Assembly: GCA_007748055.1 (NCBI GenBank)
Contig: CP036279.1
Location: 806,001-870,000 of the forward strand
Source: Kolteria novifilia
GTDB taxonomy: Bacteria > Planctomycetota > Planctomycetia > Kolteriales > Kolteriaceae
Direction of reading: 5' to 3'
DNA length: 64,000 nt
Numbering within the stretch: position 1 is the stretch's first letter; the number at the start of each line of letters is the position of its first letter. The position numbers and the translations under genes are program-made. The notes beneath the pieces were generated by a model, which saw nothing but the letters and a program-made list of their open reading frames with translations, did not search any database and had not been told where the DNA came from. Shown here in pieces: positions 8,065-16,331 of the stretch.

Positions 8065-8880
8065 ATGTTCGGTGTTGGGGACTTCGTTTGGTCATCACTT
8101 TGGTGCGCGTCTTCCCTGGCACTGGTGACCTATCCCATTTGGTTTCCCTACTCGACGGGGGCGATGAACGCATCGACCGCCTATCAAGGCACCGTTATTC
8201 TCGTCATGCTCGGAGGAAGTAGCTGGCTGTTTGGCGTGCTTCGCAAGGCCGGACGATCGAGCCGGATTTCCGAGGAGCTACAGGGAGCTTTGGCAGACCT
8301 TGTTGCTGAGTTGATGCAGAACATTAGGAAGCTCAGCTCGGCGGACAAGGCGATGCTGAGGACGAAGTCGCTTCAGTGCATCCTTCACGAGGCAAAGGAA
8401 ACGCTCGGCTTGGGGAACCAACATTGGGCCAATGCGACTCTTTTCTTTTTCCCCGATGACCAAGCGATGAACCTTCACCTCGTCGCCAAAGTCGATCCGA
8501 CCAGCTCGGTCACCAGGTCGACCGACCGGACCGTGTCGAGCGAAACGGCCGCGGCCTTCTATGTCGCGAAGGCGGGCAAACATCGTGCGATTGCCGACTT
8601 CTGGAATCAGGATTTGTTTCCGAAGGTACGTCTCTCCTCCAACGAGAAGCCCAAATACCGAAGCGTGCTGATTGTGCCGATCATCAAGACGTATCAGGAC
8701 TCGAAATCGACGTGTCTTGGAGTCCTGACGCTCGATACGTCAAAGCCGTACGCGTTCTGGCACGCGGAAGAGAGAGTGGTCAAGAGGATCGATCCGTACC
8801 TGGAGGTCCTGGCCGCTCTTCGTGACGCTGAGCATTGTGAAATAGGGCTGCTGTCTCAGAATAAGTGGGGAGGTGGATGA
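8065..8880 (+). CDS. Membrane-anchored GAF-like sensor protein
   Basis: From ATG 8065 the protein has 271 residues. Two hydrophobic helices (about 8-25 and 37-55) precede a soluble domain. The latter reads like a GAF fold: a helix (QCILHEAKETLG), strands ATLFFFPDD and LHLVAKVD, then SVLIVPII and CLGVLTLDT, the last matching the typical GAF strand followed by a closing helix. GAF domains bind small ligands or sense redox or light. No effector domain follows, so output may go through the downstream small protein. GGAGG lies only 2 nt before ATG 8065, so an upstream start (in-frame ATG 7918) is possible. Codon choice is less GC-rich than in neighbours. Its stop overlaps the next start as ATGA, which suggests coupled translation. 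Confidence 0.6.
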   Translation: MFGVGDFVWSSLWCASSLALVTYPIWFPYSTGAMNASTAYQGTVILVMLGGSSWLFGVLRKAGRSSRISEELQGALADLVAELMQNIRKLSSADKAMLRTKSLQCILHEAKETLGLGNQHWANATLFFFPDDQAMNLHLVAKVDPTSSVTRSTDRTVSSETAAAFYVAKAGKHRAIADFWNQDLFPKVRLSSNEKPKYRSVLIVPIIKTYQDSKSTCLGVLTLDTSKPYAFWHAEERVVKRIDPYLEVLAALRDAEHCEIGLLSQNKWGGG

Positions 8881-9095
8881 TGGGCGTTCATACGGCGGAC
8901 GAGCGAAAAGGGCATGCCAGCAAAGAGGTGGCAGGGGCGTTGGACGTGATCCATCGTGAAGGGTTGGTCCGGTTCCTTTCCCGGACGAGAGTTGGTCTCA
9001 TTAGCCGAGACGTTGCCAACTCCGCGATGAAGCTCTACGACCGAGAGCCGCGGCAGTATGTGAGTCGCGTCCTGCGAATGATGTTCGGCCACTGA
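8877..9095 (+). CDS. Small protein translationally coupled to the GAF-like gene
   Basis: A 72-residue protein (71 if ATG 8880 is used) whose ATG overlaps the upstream stop in ATGA, with GGGGAGG just before it. It is basic and helical, without a signal peptide or membrane helix: HTADERKGHASKEVAGALDVIHREGLVRFL, then ISRDVANSAMKLYDREPRQYVSRVL in pieces. I recognise no family. The tight coupling suggests a partner or effector of the GAF-like membrane protein. The pair has no other close neighbours and is followed by a family-B element. Confidence 0.5.
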   Translation: MMGVHTADERKGHASKEVAGALDVIHREGLVRFLSRTRVGLISRDVANSAMKLYDREPRQYVSRVLRMMFGH

Positions 9096-9142
9096 GTGCG
9101 TTCCGCTCGTCTCGGACCAGTCTTGCCCAGCGTCCTGTTTGG

Positions 9143-9309
9143 ATAGCAGCCCGTTGATCTATTCGCTGCCGGCTGCGAACGGCTCTTTTGACCAATCTCG
9201 GCGTTGAAAAACCTCGTCAAATCTACGGATTCGCCTGCGTTTTCCCTCCTTGATCTTGGCCAACATGTCTCGTTCTCTCCATGGCCCGCTTGAATCAACG
9301 GACTGTTCG
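9143..9309 (+). mobile_element. Family-B inverted-repeat element, copy 1
   Basis: About 167 bp, not coding. The left end ATAGCAGCCCGTTGATCT is mirrored by the right end GAATCAACGGACTGTT. The inner block CTACGGATTCGCCTGCGTTT and the flanking TCCTTGATCTTGGCC are shared with copy 3 at 53113-53280. The right end overlaps the folD stop codon (TCA at 9295-9297 on this strand). Confidence 0.75.
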
Positions 9310-10161
9310 TCGAGCTCCGCGGAGGGTGTTCTCCAGCAGCAGAGTGACGGTCATCGGACCGACGCCGCCTGGCACCGGGGTGATCGCGCCGGCAATCTCG
9401 ACCGCTTCCTCGAAGACGACGTCACCCACGAGCTTCCCGTTCGCGCTACGGTTGGTACCCACGTCGATGACCGTCGCTCCGGGCCGAATCATCGAGCCGG
9501 TGATGAAGCCCTCTCGCCCGACCGCCGCGACGAGAATGTCGGCTTGCCGGGTCAGTTCCTCCAGATTTCGCGAACGGCTGTGGCAAACGCTCACGGTCGC
9601 GTCGCCTCCGTCGCCCTTTTGCATCATCATCAACGCCAGCGGTTTGCCGACGATGTTGCTGCGGCCGCAGATGACGACATGCGCCCCTCGCGTCTCGACC
9701 CCGGAGCGTTTGAGCAACTCGACCACGCCCGCGGGCGTGCAGGGCAGAAATCGCGGCGTTCCGATCGCCAGCATCCCAACGTTCTCGGGATGAAAGCAGT
9801 CGACATCCTTTTCCGGGCGAATCGCTCGCAGGACCAAGTCAGCCGAGATCCCCTCGGGGAGCGGCAACTGGACGAGTATGCCGTGGACGTCCGGAGCTTG
9901 GTTGAGATCCTCGATCTGGCCAAGTAGCTCCGATTGCGACACGGAGTCGGGCAGGCGGATCAGCGAGCTCGCCAGTCCGGCCTGTTCGCAGGCGCGCTGC
10001 TTGTTGCGAATGTAGACTTGGCTCGCGGGATCCTCGCCGACCAAGATCGCGACCAGCTTCGGCTGAATCGAATGCTCGCCGCGAAACGACGCGACGCGTC
10101 CGGCGATCTCTTCTCGAAGCTCCTTGGCGATCCTCTTGCCATCAATGATGCTCGCACTCAC
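9295..10161 (-). CDS. folD: Bifunctional methylene-THF dehydrogenase / methenyl-THF cyclohydrolase
   Basis: FolD interconverts 5,10-methylene-, methenyl- and 10-formyl-tetrahydrofolate with NADP in the cytoplasm, supplying one-carbon units. Family motifs are clear: ASIIDGKRIA at the N-terminus, YIRNKQRACEQAG with the catalytic Tyr and Lys, VDCFHPENVG, LPCTPAGV, the NADP-site GRSNIVGKPLA, and PVPGGVGPMTV near the end. I chose GTG 10161 (288 residues, the usual size) because GGGAGG lies upstream and the family begins a few residues before IIDGK; ATG 10185 adds eight unlikely residues. The last codons, including the TGA stop, lie within the right end of family-B element copy 1, so the C-terminal TVR may be repeat-derived. 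Confidence 0.95.
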   Translation of the reverse strand: MSASIIDGKRIAKELREEIAGRVASFRGEHSIQPKLVAILVGEDPASQVYIRNKQRACEQAGLASSLIRLPDSVSQSELLGQIEDLNQAPDVHGILVQLPLPEGISADLVLRAIRPEKDVDCFHPENVGMLAIGTPRFLPCTPAGVVELLKRSGVETRGAHVVICGRSNIVGKPLALMMMQKGDGGDATVSVCHSRSRNLEELTRQADILVAAVGREGFITGSMIRPGATVIDVGTNRSANGKLVGDVVFEEAVEIAGAITPVPGGVGPMTVTLLLENTLRGARRTVR

Positions 10162-10406
10162 GTTCGCCACATCCTCCCGACGCATTCGTTGGCACCGATC
10201 ACGACAAGGATGTTCTATGAGTCGGCGCCGTAGGAGGGACCGAACCCCGCCCGGCCCGCGCGATCGTTACCATCCGCGCAGCTACGCGAGACCGAACCCA
10301 CGGCGCGCGAAACGGGCGCTCTCGACCCGTGTGTCCAACGGGGCTCGAAGCGCCTCGAAGGCGCCAAGTCACCGAATGTAGCCGTGATTTGGTGTCAAGT
10401 TGCGAG

Positions 10407-10418
10407 GTCCCTAGGGAC
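10407..10418. repeat. Perfect 12-bp palindrome centred on CTAG
   Basis: GTCCCTAGGGAC is self-complementary. It lies upstream of folD in the gap to the lipoprotein gene. Its role is unknown; CTAG-containing ends also characterise the mobile elements in this window. Confidence 0.35.
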
Positions 10419-10486
10419 TGTAAGGGGTTTAGCAGCCGCCAGAAAGGAAAGTTTTACAAAGCGGCGGTTGGCGTCATGCCAAGTCG

Positions 10487-10516
10487 TTGACTATCGGTTG
10501 ACACAAGGCGTATCCT
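10487..10516 (+). promoter_or_regulatory. Possible sigma-70-like promoter upstream of the lipoprotein gene
   Basis: TTGACT (10487-10492) and TATCCT (10511-10516) are separated by 18 bp. If used, the 5' leader to the lipoprotein at 10860 would be about 340 nt. A stem CAGCCGCC/GGCGGTTG (10433-10470) lies upstream. Planctomycete promoter rules are not well fixed, so this is tentative. Confidence 0.3.
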
Positions 10517-10859
10517 ACTCGCGTGGATGTCAATTGATCTTCTTCGAACGAGGAAGGTCGTCCGTGTCGTGAGAGCTTGGCGAACGCCGGCTCGACCGGG
10601 TCGATGCCCTTCCGCGAGAAGGGGGGACGTCCCAAGACCGATGGCGATCTCGTCGCCTTCAGACCCACGTGATCGTGGACCTTCATCGGTTCGAATCAGG
10701 CTTCGGTTAGAGAGCGGCGGGCCTCCGTGCAGCTTGTCGCCTAGGGTCTTCGTGCGCGCCGCGTTGGCGACTCGAGAACCCTCTGTTCGGCCGATACTCA
10801 CCGGGCTCACGGCCGAGCCTTTGGAAGGCACGACGGATTGAAGACAAAGGAGAGCACTC

Positions 10860-11369
10860 ATGCGAGGCAGAATCGGCACCATGATCGCGCTCGTGGCCGT
10901 CGCCGGCTTCACGCTCGGCTGCGCTTCGAAGCCATGTTGCAAGCCACGTATTCTCAGTTCCTACGCCCCTCCGGGCTCCCCCAAGGCTCCTCCCCTGAAC
11001 CAGTCGCGTCCGGTTCAGGTTCCGACAGCACCCGTCAACTCCGCGCCGGTGGCGACCGCCGTGCCCGCGGTCGTCGCGCAACCCGCTCCGACCGCCTTGG
11101 CGATCCCGGCGCAACCCGCTCAGCCGGCCCCGCAGGCCGCTGTCGTGGTTCCCAGACAACCTTGGCAGGCGGCTCCGAACGCGCAGTTGCAACAGCAGCC
11201 GTTTCTCGGATCAGCGCCGACCAATCAACCCGCGCCCAACAACGGCGCCTACTCGAACTCGAACCAAGGCGGATCCCAGAACTCCGCCTCGTCCGGAGCG
11301 ACGCTGGGATCCCCCTCTTCCAAGAATGAGCAGCCTCGGCCGTTGCTCGTTCCCGGGCCACCGCAGTAA
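10860..11369 (+). CDS. Pro/Ala/Gln-rich lipoprotein, function unknown
   Basis: A 169-residue exported protein. The signal peptide ends with FTLGC (Cys at about 21), a good lipobox. The mature part is low-complexity: Pro/Ala/Val/Gln-rich in the first two thirds, then Asn/Ser/Gly-rich. Such regions are disordered and act as linkers or envelope-spanning tethers. No domain is seen. AAAGGAGAGC lies just upstream of ATG 10860. The next gene follows after about 57 bp in the same direction and also encodes a small exported protein, so the two may be co-transcribed. Confidence 0.7.
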   Translation: MRGRIGTMIALVAVAGFTLGCASKPCCKPRILSSYAPPGSPKAPPLNQSRPVQVPTAPVNSAPVATAVPAVVAQPAPTALAIPAQPAQPAPQAAVVVPRQPWQAAPNAQLQQQPFLGSAPTNQPAPNNGAYSNSNQGGSQNSASSGATLGSPSSKNEQPRPLLVPGPPQ

Positions 11370-11426
11370 CGGAATACCAAGCTCTCTCTCGACGACACGC
11401 TCGGAAGAGATGAAAAGGAGGATATC

Positions 11427-11864
11427 GTGAAACAGCTACTTTGTGCGGGCATCGCCGTTTGCTGTCTCGGCTTCGCGGTCGAGGAGGCTTCGGCGGGCTA
11501 CCGAGTACTCTTTGTCGGGTCCGAAGCTCGTGCCGTCCAATCGGCGGAGCGGGGATCGGGCTACCTCGGCTTGGGCTCCACGCCCAGCGCCGCGGGCAAC
11601 TTGAGCGGCGGCTCCTGCCCGACCTGCGTTCCCGGTGGGAGCAGCTCCAAAGATTTTGGCGCCGGCGTTCCCAACCAGATCGTGACGTTCCAGCATCCCT
11701 ACACCGGCAAGGCGATCACCGTTCCGTTGACCCTTCCCGTGGGCAAGCCGACGGTGAAGATCAAGCAGGATCGCGTCGTCTACGACTACGGGTTTCTGAA
11801 GAACCGCGTCGTCGTCCTCTTCAAGCCCTGCGGCAAGGTGGAGGTCGACTACCGCCAATTCTGA
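11427..11864 (+). CDS. Small exported protein, function unknown
   Basis: A 145-residue protein starting with GTG, preceded by an excellent AAAAGGAGG with 5-nt spacing (11413-11421). It has a signal peptide cleaved near EASA-GYR. The mature domain has a Gly/Ser-rich stretch with a CPTC pair, then a compact beta-rich part: IVTFQHPYTGKAITVPLTLP, VKIKQDRVVYDYGF and RVVVLFKPCGKVEVDYR. Three cysteines could form a disulphide and one free thiol. I do not recognise the family. Location is probably periplasmic or at the cell surface. Confidence 0.7.
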   Translation: MKQLLCAGIAVCCLGFAVEEASAGYRVLFVGSEARAVQSAERGSGYLGLGSTPSAAGNLSGGSCPTCVPGGSSSKDFGAGVPNQIVTFQHPYTGKAITVPLTLPVGKPTVKIKQDRVVYDYGFLKNRVVVLFKPCGKVEVDYRQF

Positions 11865-12026
11865 TTCGTCGATTGTTGGACCGTCGACAATGCGAAACGG
11901 GCGTTCGGGCCAGGTTCATGGCGCGGACGCCCGCTTCCATTTCTTGGCATCGCGAGAGCTCGGAGATCGCCCTGAGGCAGTCGAGTGGATCTCGACCCAC
12001 CATCAAGAACCTCGCGACGCACGAAC

Positions 12027-12542
12027 CTACGTCGGCGAGCTGGCGTCATCCTGGGTCTGCTCCCAGATCGCCCACTGGCCAAAATTCTCCTCGACCTTCA
12101 CCCGCAGGACCGGCGGGATTGGCTTACCATCACCGCGCAGCGCTTCCAGCAACTCGAGCCCGATCCAGCGAGCGATCAACTCCGCGGTCGTGTTGGCGAT
12201 CGGAAGTAAGATGCAGTCTTCGCGCGGGAAACTCCAGCGACGCTCCTCGAAGCGAGCGGTGACCTGTTGATCCTCTTCCTCGACCAAGACGCTGATGAGC
12301 GGATGGGTCGTCGGCAAGAGCACGCGATGGTCGAGCCGGTCGGTGATCGCTCGCGTCCGATCGCGAAGGGCGATGAAGTCGAACACGTAGTGGTTTTCGT
12401 CGAGAGGCCCATCGACTTCGACGGCGACGCGCCAGTTGTGACCGTGCAGGCGTTCGCAGATGTTGCCGTTGAAGGTGATGAAGTGCGCCGCCGAGAAGAC
12501 GAGAACATCCTTGGTGACTTCGACTCCGAATCGTTCCGCCAT
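12027..12542 (-). CDS. 6-pyruvoyl-tetrahydropterin synthase / QueD family protein
   Basis: A 171-residue T-fold enzyme. Zinc ligands are visible as His20 (FSAAHF) and His33/His35 (LHGHNW), with the catalytic Cys29 in ICERLHGH as in QueD/PTPS. Also typical are VFDFIALRDRTRAITDRLDHR, containing the second catalytic DH, and TTAELIARWI near the pterin-anchoring Glu. QueD makes 6-carboxy-tetrahydropterin for queuosine; PTPS members make pterins, and related proteins occur beside methanopterin genes. The start is ATG 12542, where homology begins; longer in-frame extension upstream overlaps the next gene. It lies 23 bp after the CitG-like gene on the same strand, so the two probably form an operon. 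Which pterin pathway it serves is not decided by sequence alone. Confidence 0.85.
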   Translation of the reverse strand: MAERFGVEVTKDVLVFSAAHFITFNGNICERLHGHNWRVAVEVDGPLDENHYVFDFIALRDRTRAITDRLDHRVLLPTTHPLISVLVEEEDQQVTARFEERRWSFPREDCILLPIANTTAELIARWIGLELLEALRGDGKPIPPVLRVKVEENFGQWAIWEQTQDDASSPT

Positions 12543-12565
12543 GATTTCCGTCCCTTCGCGTCCGC

Positions 12566-13426
12566 TCAGCGCCAGTGGTCGGCCAATTCCTTCCATCTTA
12601 CGACGCCGGTCTGAAGGGCGACATAGAGCGACGCGGCGACGAAATCGGCGCTGGTGCCGGGGTTGTGTCGCTCTTCCCGGAGCCAGGCGTCGAATGCCCA
12701 GTAGCGGGCATCCCCCAGCAGGCATCCCATCGGGATCCGCGCGAGGAGCGTGCGGGTTTTCTCGGAGACGTGCTCGGCGGTGGGGAAACTCGATTTGCGG
12801 GCGATCAGGGAATCGGGATAGGTCGCGAGCCACTCGAGGTGGAGCCGAACGACCGCTTCCTCGGTGCCCACTCGATGCCCAAGCAGACGCGTCAGGGTGG
12901 GGACCCCAAAGTCGAAGAGGTCGACGAAGCCGTCGGCGTACTGCTTGGCGATCAGGTCTCGCGACGCGGCCAGCCGCATGACGTCACGCAACGATTCGGT
13001 CGGCTGAGACGCGACGTCCTGCTCGTTGGCCTCTCCCAGCCCGCCGGGATTGGCGAGCCGAATCGCTTCGAAGGTTTGGATGGAGTCCGAGACCGTCGTC
13101 GTCGCGAGCACGCGTTCGACGTTGTCGGGGGTCAGGTCGTTCGCCGAGACCGAGGCGAGGGGGGCGAGGAGAAGGATGATACCGAGGTTGGCGTTGCTGC
13201 GGGAGAGGTGTCGGGTCGCGCGGACGGCCTCCAGGATCGTGGCTCCCAGCGGTTGCTGGGGAGCGTTCGCGAGAACCGGGCCGATGGCGATGCCGCCGCC
13301 AGCGAGATCGAGAAGGGAGAGGTCGTCGAAGCGAGCACCGGGATGAACGTTGCCCGCCTTGCGGGAAATCGTTTCCAGCAGCGACGCGAGTTGCACGTTG
13401 GTGGCGATGTCCGATGGTGTCGACAC
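12566..13426 (-). CDS. Triphosphoribosyl-dephospho-CoA synthase (CitG/MdcB) family protein
   Basis: A 286-residue, mostly helical protein. Family signatures are GNVHPGARFDDLS (CitG: N-[TV]-H-x-G), SNANLGIILLLAPLA (the N-L-G-I-I-L-L-APL motif) and NPGTSADFVAASLYVAL near the C-terminus. CitG joins ATP to dephospho-CoA to make the prosthetic-group precursor of citrate or malonate lyases. No lyase gene is near, and from memory CitG-like proteins of this sort also occur in H4MPT-linked C1 gene clusters of planctomycetes and methylotrophs. The PTPS gene 23 bp downstream fits that second idea. This is inference; the reaction in such clusters is not clear to me. Confidence 0.8.
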   Translation of the reverse strand: MSTPSDIATNVQLASLLETISRKAGNVHPGARFDDLSLLDLAGGGIAIGPVLANAPQQPLGATILEAVRATRHLSRSNANLGIILLLAPLASVSANDLTPDNVERVLATTTVSDSIQTFEAIRLANPGGLGEANEQDVASQPTESLRDVMRLAASRDLIAKQYADGFVDLFDFGVPTLTRLLGHRVGTEEAVVRLHLEWLATYPDSLIARKSSFPTAEHVSEKTRTLLARIPMGCLLGDARYWAFDAWLREERHNPGTSADFVAASLYVALQTGVVRWKELADHWR

Positions 13427-13480
13427 GGGGGTGCCTCGCGATGTTTAGAGAGAGGCCACCGCCATGTTGAAGACCGTGCT

Positions 13481-14587
13481 CTACGACGAGTGCGAGCGCC
13501 TTGTCCGGCCGACGGCGACGGGAATCAAGCGGCGGCGGGGACTCGGATTCGTGGTGGCCGGGGCTGACTGCTCCTGCTTGGGCGGAAGCGGACGCATGCC
13601 GATCGGCGCCGCGGTTCGCGGATCTCCTTGTCCCGACTGACGGGCGGTCAACGCCGAGCGAGTCCAGTCGGGAGCGCCTTGTCCGGCCTGGCGAGCACCA
13701 CCCGCATCGCGGTAGGCGTGCGTCGAGGGTTGCGTCGTCGTCTCCTCGGGCATCGCTCCGCGAACGATTCGTTCCTTGCCGATCGTGCGGTTGGCTCGTT
13801 TATCCGCCATCGCGAGTCGGGTCGCGCGATCGGCACCCGTTCCCTTGCCGTCGATCAACCAGTTGATCCACGCTTGTTCGAGTTCGTTGACGTTGTTGAA
13901 GCCGTAGTGGCGACGCACGGCGTTGTCCCAACCCTGCTCTTGGCCGTCCCAGGCGAAGTCGAGGAAGGTCTGGCGTCCGTACTCTTGCCCCTTGAGGCTG
14001 ACGAGGTAGTTCGCCACGGAGAAGCCCTGGGCGTACAAGGCCATGACGTCGCGCGGGTACTCGGTCAGGACGAAGAGCCGACGCAGTGGGATCATGCGGC
14101 CGCCGTTGATCATCTCTCGCACCATGAGGTCGTGTCGCGCCAGTTCCTGGTAGTCTTCGGAAAGGACCGCTCCCCCTTCGTCGGCCCAGCGCGGCAGCGG
14201 ACGCCGAAAGCGGGCGGCGAAGACCGTGTGCGTCACTTCGTGGGGCAGCACGCTTTCCAGGATGCGATCGAGAGGCCCTTCGACGGTCATCTGTTGGTTG
14301 AGGATTTCTCCCTTGTCGAAGGTGAAGGCGGTCGCTCCACCGGCGCCGCCAAAGGTCACTTTCACGGTGACGGAGCAGGGCTTGTCCCAATTGGGGATCT
14401 CTTGGCCAAGCCACTCGACCGCCTTCTCGCGACGGTAGTACTCGGCGTAGCGCGCCACCTTCTCGGCCACATCGGCCCGGCGGGCCTTCACGACGAAGTT
14501 CTTCGACTTCCACGTCGCCCCAAGAGCCGAACCCGCGGGGATGAGCAGACTGAAGACGGCAACGACGGCCGGCATGAGACGCTTCAC
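13481..14587 (-). CDS. Exported HExxH metallopeptidase-like protein (peptidase MA fold)
   Basis: A 368-residue protein with a signal peptide (MKRLMPAVVAVFSLLIPAGSALG). The gluzincin motif HEVTH is at residues 116-120, followed by RWADEG with Glu137 as the likely third zinc ligand, the spacing of the peptidase MA clan. Residues 1-100 carry a strand-rich part ending in AFTFDKGEI. The last 90 residues are Gln/Gly/Pro-rich and basic and probably disordered. It likely cuts envelope or secreted proteins, with unknown substrate. The next gene on this strand begins 55 bp downstream (CitG-like), so it could be first in a three-gene unit, though function gives no reason for that. Confidence 0.75.
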   Translation of the reverse strand: MKRLMPAVVAVFSLLIPAGSALGATWKSKNFVVKARRADVAEKVARYAEYYRREKAVEWLGQEIPNWDKPCSVTVKVTFGGAGGATAFTFDKGEILNQQMTVEGPLDRILESVLPHEVTHTVFAARFRRPLPRWADEGGAVLSEDYQELARHDLMVREMINGGRMIPLRRLFVLTEYPRDVMALYAQGFSVANYLVSLKGQEYGRQTFLDFAWDGQEQGWDNAVRRHYGFNNVNELEQAWINWLIDGKGTGADRATRLAMADKRANRTIGKERIVRGAMPEETTTQPSTHAYRDAGGARQAGQGAPDWTRSALTARQSGQGDPRTAAPIGMRPLPPKQEQSAPATTNPSPRRRLIPVAVGRTRRSHSS

Positions 14588-15237
14588 GTTGTTGGCTCTC
14601 CCTCGGGGTCTTGGTCAGCGCGACGACAGCAAGGCGGAGCGGGCTCTGTCGGATCACCCCGACAGTCGGAGTCGCTCAACGTCTTGGGGCGTCGCCGTGT
14701 GGAATCACCTGGAGTTGCAAAGGTCGTGCCGAGTTGGCCCGCGTGCCCTGCTTCTCGTTGTTCTGGCGGCGTAGGTCTCTTTTGCCAAAAGGGTTACGTC
14801 GTCGTTGTTCGGGGTGGGCCTCCAGCGCCTTCCGTCGCGTCGTTGAAAAAACTTACCCGACGCAGCCCCGACGGACAAACCGACGCGGGAAGGATGTTCG
14901 TGGTCGAGACCCCTCCAAGGCGGTAAAGGCCGGGAAATCGTCAATCCTTTCGTGAGCCGAGAGTTTGCGTTGGGAGGGTTGGGGTAGGTTCGGCTGTCGA
15001 TGGAACGGACGCACGGCGATCATTTTCGATGTCGGCGTTCTAGGGGGCCAAGCGTCGTGGGCCGCGATTCGCGCGGATTCCCCGCTTTCTTACACGGTGG
15101 AACATGGTCGCGATCGTTGGTTTGGGCCTTCGTCAACGTCATCCGACCGCTTGTTCGGGGGGATTGGCGAAGTTCCGGAAAAAATGGTGTTACTCGATAC
15201 GTGCGTCCCGAATTTTGGTTGGTATAATGTGGGCACT
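14588..15237. other. Divergent intergenic region, no gene seen
   Basis: It carries promoters for the peptidase gene (minus) and the anchored protein (plus). CTGTCGG...CCGACAG near 14648-14665 is a short inverted repeat. A strong extended -10 lies at 15220-15228. An ORF is open from 14965 in frame with the downstream gene, but its translation before 15238 looks like random sequence. Confidence 0.45.
15220..15228 (+). promoter_or_regulatory. Extended -10 promoter box TGGTATAAT
   Basis: TGNTATAAT matches the extended -10 consensus exactly. The -35 region (about 15200) is poor, as is usual for extended -10 promoters. The expected transcription start, about 7 nt downstream, falls within a few bases of ATG 15238, so the transcript would be leaderless or nearly so. 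Confidence 0.6.
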
Positions 15238-16023
15238 ATGAGCGAAACACCACCGAAAAAGAAACAGGCCAATGTGGGCGGCTGGACCGTCTCCATTGTC
15301 GTCCATGTCGTAATCCTAGGCGTCCTGGCCTTCTGGGTGATAAGTCAGGCCACTGACGAGGATGCCACCCAAATCAGCGTCGACGGCGGCAACGCTTCCG
15401 TCTCCACGCCCGGCAAGGGAGATGCCATTGGCGGCGCCAACATCTCCAGCGGGAACCTTGGCAAGAAGGTCAAGGAGAAGATTCCCAAGGACGCCGAGAT
15501 CGCGGAGATGATCACTCTCTTTATCAACCGCACCGATCGGCAGTCCGACAATCGCAAGATCAAAACGCTCGAGGAACGCCTCGAACAGCTCAAGGGCATG
15601 AGCAGCGAGGAGTCCGTTCGCCAGATCGGCGGCGTGATCCAGCAGGCGCTCTCGACCGGCATCCGCGCCTACTCGCCCGTCGAACCCGCCCCGAAGGGAC
15701 CCTTCGACGTCGAGACCGGCATCATCTACAAGGCGATCTCGAAGAAGGGGCCATCCGGTGAGGAGACCTTCTACGTCCTCGTCGACAAGGATGGCCGGAC
15801 GATGGAAGTGGCGGCCGGCAAGTCCGACTCCGCGGCGGTGAAAGCCCTCAACCTGATGGGGGGTTCGCCTCTCTTCCAAGAGGTGCTGCACGAGGCCGTG
15901 TTGCCGGTGGTCGATCGGTTCACCTGGAGCCAGGCCCCCGCCGCGACGCAACCGGCGCAGCCCAAGGCCTCTCCCGCCAAGTCCAAGGACGCTGGCGACA
16001 AGAAGGAAGAGAAGAAGAAGTAG
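15238..16023 (+). CDS. Membrane-anchored protein with TonB-like N-terminus, function unknown
   Basis: From ATG 15238 the protein has 261 residues. A short basic cytoplasmic segment (PPKKKQ) precedes one helix (about 14-36, VSIVVHVVILGVLAFWVI), an arrangement like TonB or ExbD anchors. The rest is periplasmic: a Gly/Ser-rich linker, a helical part (IKTLEERLEQLKGM), a domain with ETFYVLVDKDGRTMEVAAG, and a Lys-rich tail. I do not recognise the family. The start is set by the start of sensible coding and by the -10 box 9 nt upstream; no ribosome-binding site is present, consistent with leaderless translation. A terminator follows at 16090. Confidence 0.65.
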   Translation: MSETPPKKKQANVGGWTVSIVVHVVILGVLAFWVISQATDEDATQISVDGGNASVSTPGKGDAIGGANISSGNLGKKVKEKIPKDAEIAEMITLFINRTDRQSDNRKIKTLEERLEQLKGMSSEESVRQIGGVIQQALSTGIRAYSPVEPAPKGPFDVETGIIYKAISKKGPSGEETFYVLVDKDGRTMEVAAGKSDSAAVKALNLMGGSPLFQEVLHEAVLPVVDRFTWSQAPAATQPAQPKASPAKSKDAGDKKEEKKK

Positions 16024-16089
16024 TTCCTCACGGCGGCTCGGTGAGATTCGATGCTCGCCGTCTCCGCTTCATCTCGAACGTAGGAAGAG

Positions 16090-16117
16090 GGTCGGCGATT
16101 CGTCGGCCTTTCTTTTT
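16090..16117 (+). terminator. Intrinsic terminator
   Basis: GGTCGGCGA and TCGTCGGCC pair fully (two G-T pairs) and run into TTTCTTTTT, 67 bp after the stop of the anchored protein gene. Confidence 0.7.
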
Positions 16118-16331
16118 GCCTTCTCCTCTCCCACGATCGCGACACCTTGTTCGCGTCAGCTGTCGTTAACGTCATTCCACTCGCCGGGCCGCCGACGCGC
16201 TGGGTGAGCCAAGCGTCCCTTGACGCTTTCTCGGTCCCGATTTAGCATTCACTGGCCAGTCGAGGCCACGGCATCGCCCCACGACGCCGCGGCAATGGTC
16301 GCGCTTCTTTGGCGTCCACGGTATCACGCTT

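Larger units (their letters stand above)
10162..10859. other. Long intergenic region, no gene seen
   Basis: Divergent gap between folD and the lipoprotein gene. It holds the palindrome at 10407, a stem at 10433-10470 and the possible promoter at 10487. The ORFs present have no credible product. A T-loop-like GGTTCGAATC at 10688 is not part of a tRNA. Confidence 0.4.

Noticed and set aside
10680-10700. tRNA T-arm-like GGTTCGAATC
   Set aside because: The bases on either side do not form a T-stem, and no acceptor or anticodon arm can be folded around it.
13628-14926. Long plus-strand ORF (432 codons)
   Set aside because: It is the antisense of the HExxH peptidase gene and its translation is low-complexity with no family features.
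14965-15237. Upstream extension of the anchored protein gene
   Set aside because: It would bury the membrane anchor inside the protein, has no sensible composition, and crosses the -10 box.
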